Source: Ktedonosporobacter rubrisoli
GTDB lineage: Bacteria; Chloroflexota; Ktedonobacteria; Ktedonobacterales; Ktedonobacteraceae
Assembly: GCF_004208415.1 (NCBI RefSeq)
Contig: NZ_CP035758.1
Span: 868,001 to 932,000, forward strand
DNA length: 64,000 nucleotides
Direction: 5' to 3'
Part shown: piece by piece, positions 62,537 to 64,000 of the stretch
Layout: every line of letters starts with the position of its first letter
Position numbering within the stretch: position 1 is the first letter of the stretch
The notes under the pieces: model-generated
Seen by the model: the letters and a program-made list of their open reading frames with translations, nothing else
Database searches by the model: none
Told to the model about the DNA's origin: nothing
Position numbers and translations under genes: made by a program

Positions 62537-63232
62537 ATGACCCATCTTTTCTTAATACGACATGGAGATTACCTTGCAGAGGACAACGGCAGGCTGGCAG
62601 ATCTGGGATTGTCAGCGCTGGGCATCAGACAGGCCGAGCAGCTGCGGGAGCATCTGGAGGCGCATGCCGAAATTCACGCCGATATTCTTATCGCCAGTAC
62701 CATGCGCAGAGCACGTCAAACTGCCGAGATCATCGCTCCGGCGCTCAAGGCCCCGCTTATCTTCGATGAAGATATAGAGGAGTGGCGCAACGAAGATGGT
62801 TCTCTTAGCCGAGAAGAGTTTCTTGCCAAATTTGAGCAAATAGAGAAGCTTTCCTATGAGCAGAGGGCATTTTTTCGCTACGTGGCGGGCTGCGAAAATT
62901 GGCTGGAATTTTCCTTACGCGCCTGCTCCGCGCTCAGCCGTATCGCCAGGGAGCATGAAGGCAAAAACATTGTGCTCGTCTGCCACGGTGGAATTATCGA
63001 GGCATCTTTTACCCTTTTCTTTGGCCTGAGCGCCGCTAACTGGGAACGTGGCCTCATCGATCCCGGCCATACGTCTATTACTCACTGGTTCAAAATGCCA
63101 CCACACCAATGGTTACTTGAGCGCTATAACGACCTCCGGCACCTGGAGAAAAGCATTCAATTGCCGGCCTTTACCGAAGAGATATCGGCCTTTGCCGAAG
63201 ATTCGGATCTTGCTGATTTTCAGTTAGAGTAG
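62537..63232 (+). CDS. histidine phosphatase (phosphoglycerate mutase-like)
   Basis: 231 residues after AAGGAG. FLIRHGDYLAE gives the RHG catalytic His; the later Arg-containing segment is SALGIRQAEQLREHLEAHAE, and ILIASTMRRARQTAEIIAPA and VLVCHGGIIEASFT hold the second Arg and His. This is a phosphatase or cofactor-dependent mutase of branch 1. Substrate unknown. Single gene. Confidence 0.88.
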   Translation: MTHLFLIRHGDYLAEDNGRLADLGLSALGIRQAEQLREHLEAHAEIHADILIASTMRRARQTAEIIAPALKAPLIFDEDIEEWRNEDGSLSREEFLAKFEQIEKLSYEQRAFFRYVAGCENWLEFSLRACSALSRIAREHEGKNIVLVCHGGIIEASFTLFFGLSAANWERGLIDPGHTSITHWFKMPPHQWLLERYNDLRHLEKSIQLPAFTEEISAFAEDSDLADFQLE

Positions 63233-63557
63233 AGTTAAGATCCTTTGCGACTAGCCACAAAGAGTTCGATACTTACTAAATTTTCTACTACTTCAACGCC
63301 ATATCCCACTCATGATCTATAAATAGTTTCAGCAAACAATCCGCCCCGGTTAGTAGCGCCTGGCAATCCAGGCTCAGCCCTTGACAGCGTAAATCTTCCA
63401 GCTCTCTCATTTGCTGTTAGCAGCATAGCATAAAACCTGCCATTTGTCTGTAATCATCTTTACAGTTCTGGTCTAGCCAATCGCCTATACTTCAGTCTGG
63501 CATGGTCTCCCGGTAGTTATGATGCAGTTCAGCATAGGAAAGGACGACTTAACAACA
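63233..63557. other. intergenic region
   Basis: No gene found. The hydrolase promoter lies here; a binding site AAAGGA is seen near 63537-63542. Confidence 0.4.
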
Positions 63558-64000
63558 ATGCATACAGCTACTCCACAAAAGCTCTACCTTATGCAGCTCT
63601 CAACCGCAACCGTACCTACCCCTAAGCGCAAGCTGGAGATGGTATCCGGCTGTTATCTCATCGAAACTAGCGCTGGAAAGCACATCCTTATCGATAGCGG
63701 TATGCCCACCGCCGTACAATTGCCAGCAGGAGCTCCGCCAAGCGAGAATGAGAAAAATGTGCTTGAGCATCTCAGCGAGCTTGGCCTGCGTCCTGCTGAC
63801 ATAGATATGCTCATCTGCACGCACTTTGATGTAGACCACGCCGGATATCATGATGCCTTCCCGCAGGCAGAGTTTATTGTGCAACGCGCACATTACGAGC
63901 TGGCGAAGAGCGGGCATCCGCGCTTTGCAGCGGCACGCCAGCACTGGGATCATCCAGCTCTGCGCTACCGGCTAATCGATGGCGATACCGAACTCTTGCC
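63558..64000 (+). CDS. metallo-beta-lactamase-fold hydrolase, partial at the right edge
   Basis: 147 residues visible from ATG 63558. YLIETSAGKHILIDSGMP (Asp strand) and CTHFDVDHAGYHD contain the HxxDH zinc motif (HFDVDHAG). The layout of lactonase-type members (AHL lactonase/AttM group) fits, but the family is broad. The C-terminal half is outside the window. Confidence 0.8.
   Translation, partial: MHTATPQKLYLMQLSTATVPTPKRKLEMVSGCYLIETSAGKHILIDSGMPTAVQLPAGAPPSENEKNVLEHLSELGLRPADIDMLICTHFDVDHAGYHDAFPQAEFIVQRAHYELAKSGHPRFAAARQHWDHPALRYRLIDGDTELL

Noticed and set aside
1..64000. CRISPR arrays, rRNA or tRNA genes
   Set aside because: No regularly spaced repeats of 20-40 bases and no rRNA-like or cloverleaf-forming segment were noticed by eye; a tRNAscan run would be more sensitive.

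Overview
The window joins two kinds of DNA. From about 28.46 kb to the right end it looks like chromosome of a Ktedonobacteria-type Chloroflexota. The clues are a membrane Ser/Thr kinase with an outer-domain remnant, a sugar-binding-like outer domain on a membrane protein, MmyB-type XRE and XRE/TPR regulators, an F420-type LLM oxidoreductase and an acyl-CoA synthetase fused to a GNAT domain. This is inference from gene content; no 16S or other marker gene is present. From base 1 to about 28.46 kb it is the right-hand part of an integrative, conjugative or mobilizable element. The left end lies outside the window.

Element, left to right. (1) 1-1716, minus strand: SRAP protein, UmuD and UmuC (cut by the window edge), a compact SOS-mutagenesis operon. 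(2) 1878-7577, minus: a very large DNA methyltransferase-helicase fusion of the DarB/antirestriction kind. Its disordered N-terminal linker carries repeated LPxG...Q motifs resembling sliding-clamp ligands, and a second gene with a strong ribosome-binding site lies out of frame inside it. (3) 7748-8615, plus: a promoter, a highly structured leader that can form a three-way junction with an alternative helix, a small lipoprotein gene and an unknown gene. (4) 8751-10586, minus: two paralogous membrane proteins and a lipoprotein. (5) 11045-19082, minus: a ten-gene transfer operon (MobQ-type relaxase, seven-gene block including small proteins sharing short motifs, a coupling ATPase without membrane helices, two membrane proteins), ending at an intrinsic terminator. 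(6) 19141-19320: an oriT with stacked palindromes and an IncQ/MobQ-like nic core, TAGGTGCGCCCT. A TraD-like accessory gene is read divergently from it. (7) 20084-25359: DUF736 and small unknown genes plus three XRE-type regulators. (8) 25703-28478, plus: a truncated resolvase, a resolvase domain whose nucleophilic Ser is replaced by Ala, and a large serine recombinase with two extra excisionase-like helix-turn-helix domains. The recombinase gene ends inside an MmyB-type XRE gene (28700 towards 28463) that the insertion has cut, so this junction is probably attR.

Chromosome, left to right: SDR oxidoreductase; a duplicated DinB 3' fragment, an Asp-box propeller lipoprotein and intact DinB; acyl-CoA synthetase/acetyltransferase fusion; a membrane protein and an epimerase behind a near-consensus promoter with an inverted repeat; two APC permeases flanking an alpha/beta hydrolase; an L,D-transpeptidase lipoprotein; a CPBP protease; a HAD phosphatase; the biotin operon bioF-bioA-bioD; a Ser/Thr kinase that appears frameshifted from its membrane/outer domain; DUF4037; LLM oxidoreductase; a K+-channel-like protein with a shortened selectivity filter; AraC regulator and aldo/keto reductase; MocR regulator divergent from NIPSNAP and YciI-like genes; a histidine phosphatase; and a metallo-beta-lactamase-fold hydrolase cut by the right edge. 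Several convergent gene pairs are separated by long perfect hairpins. I saw no rRNA, tRNA or CRISPR array.
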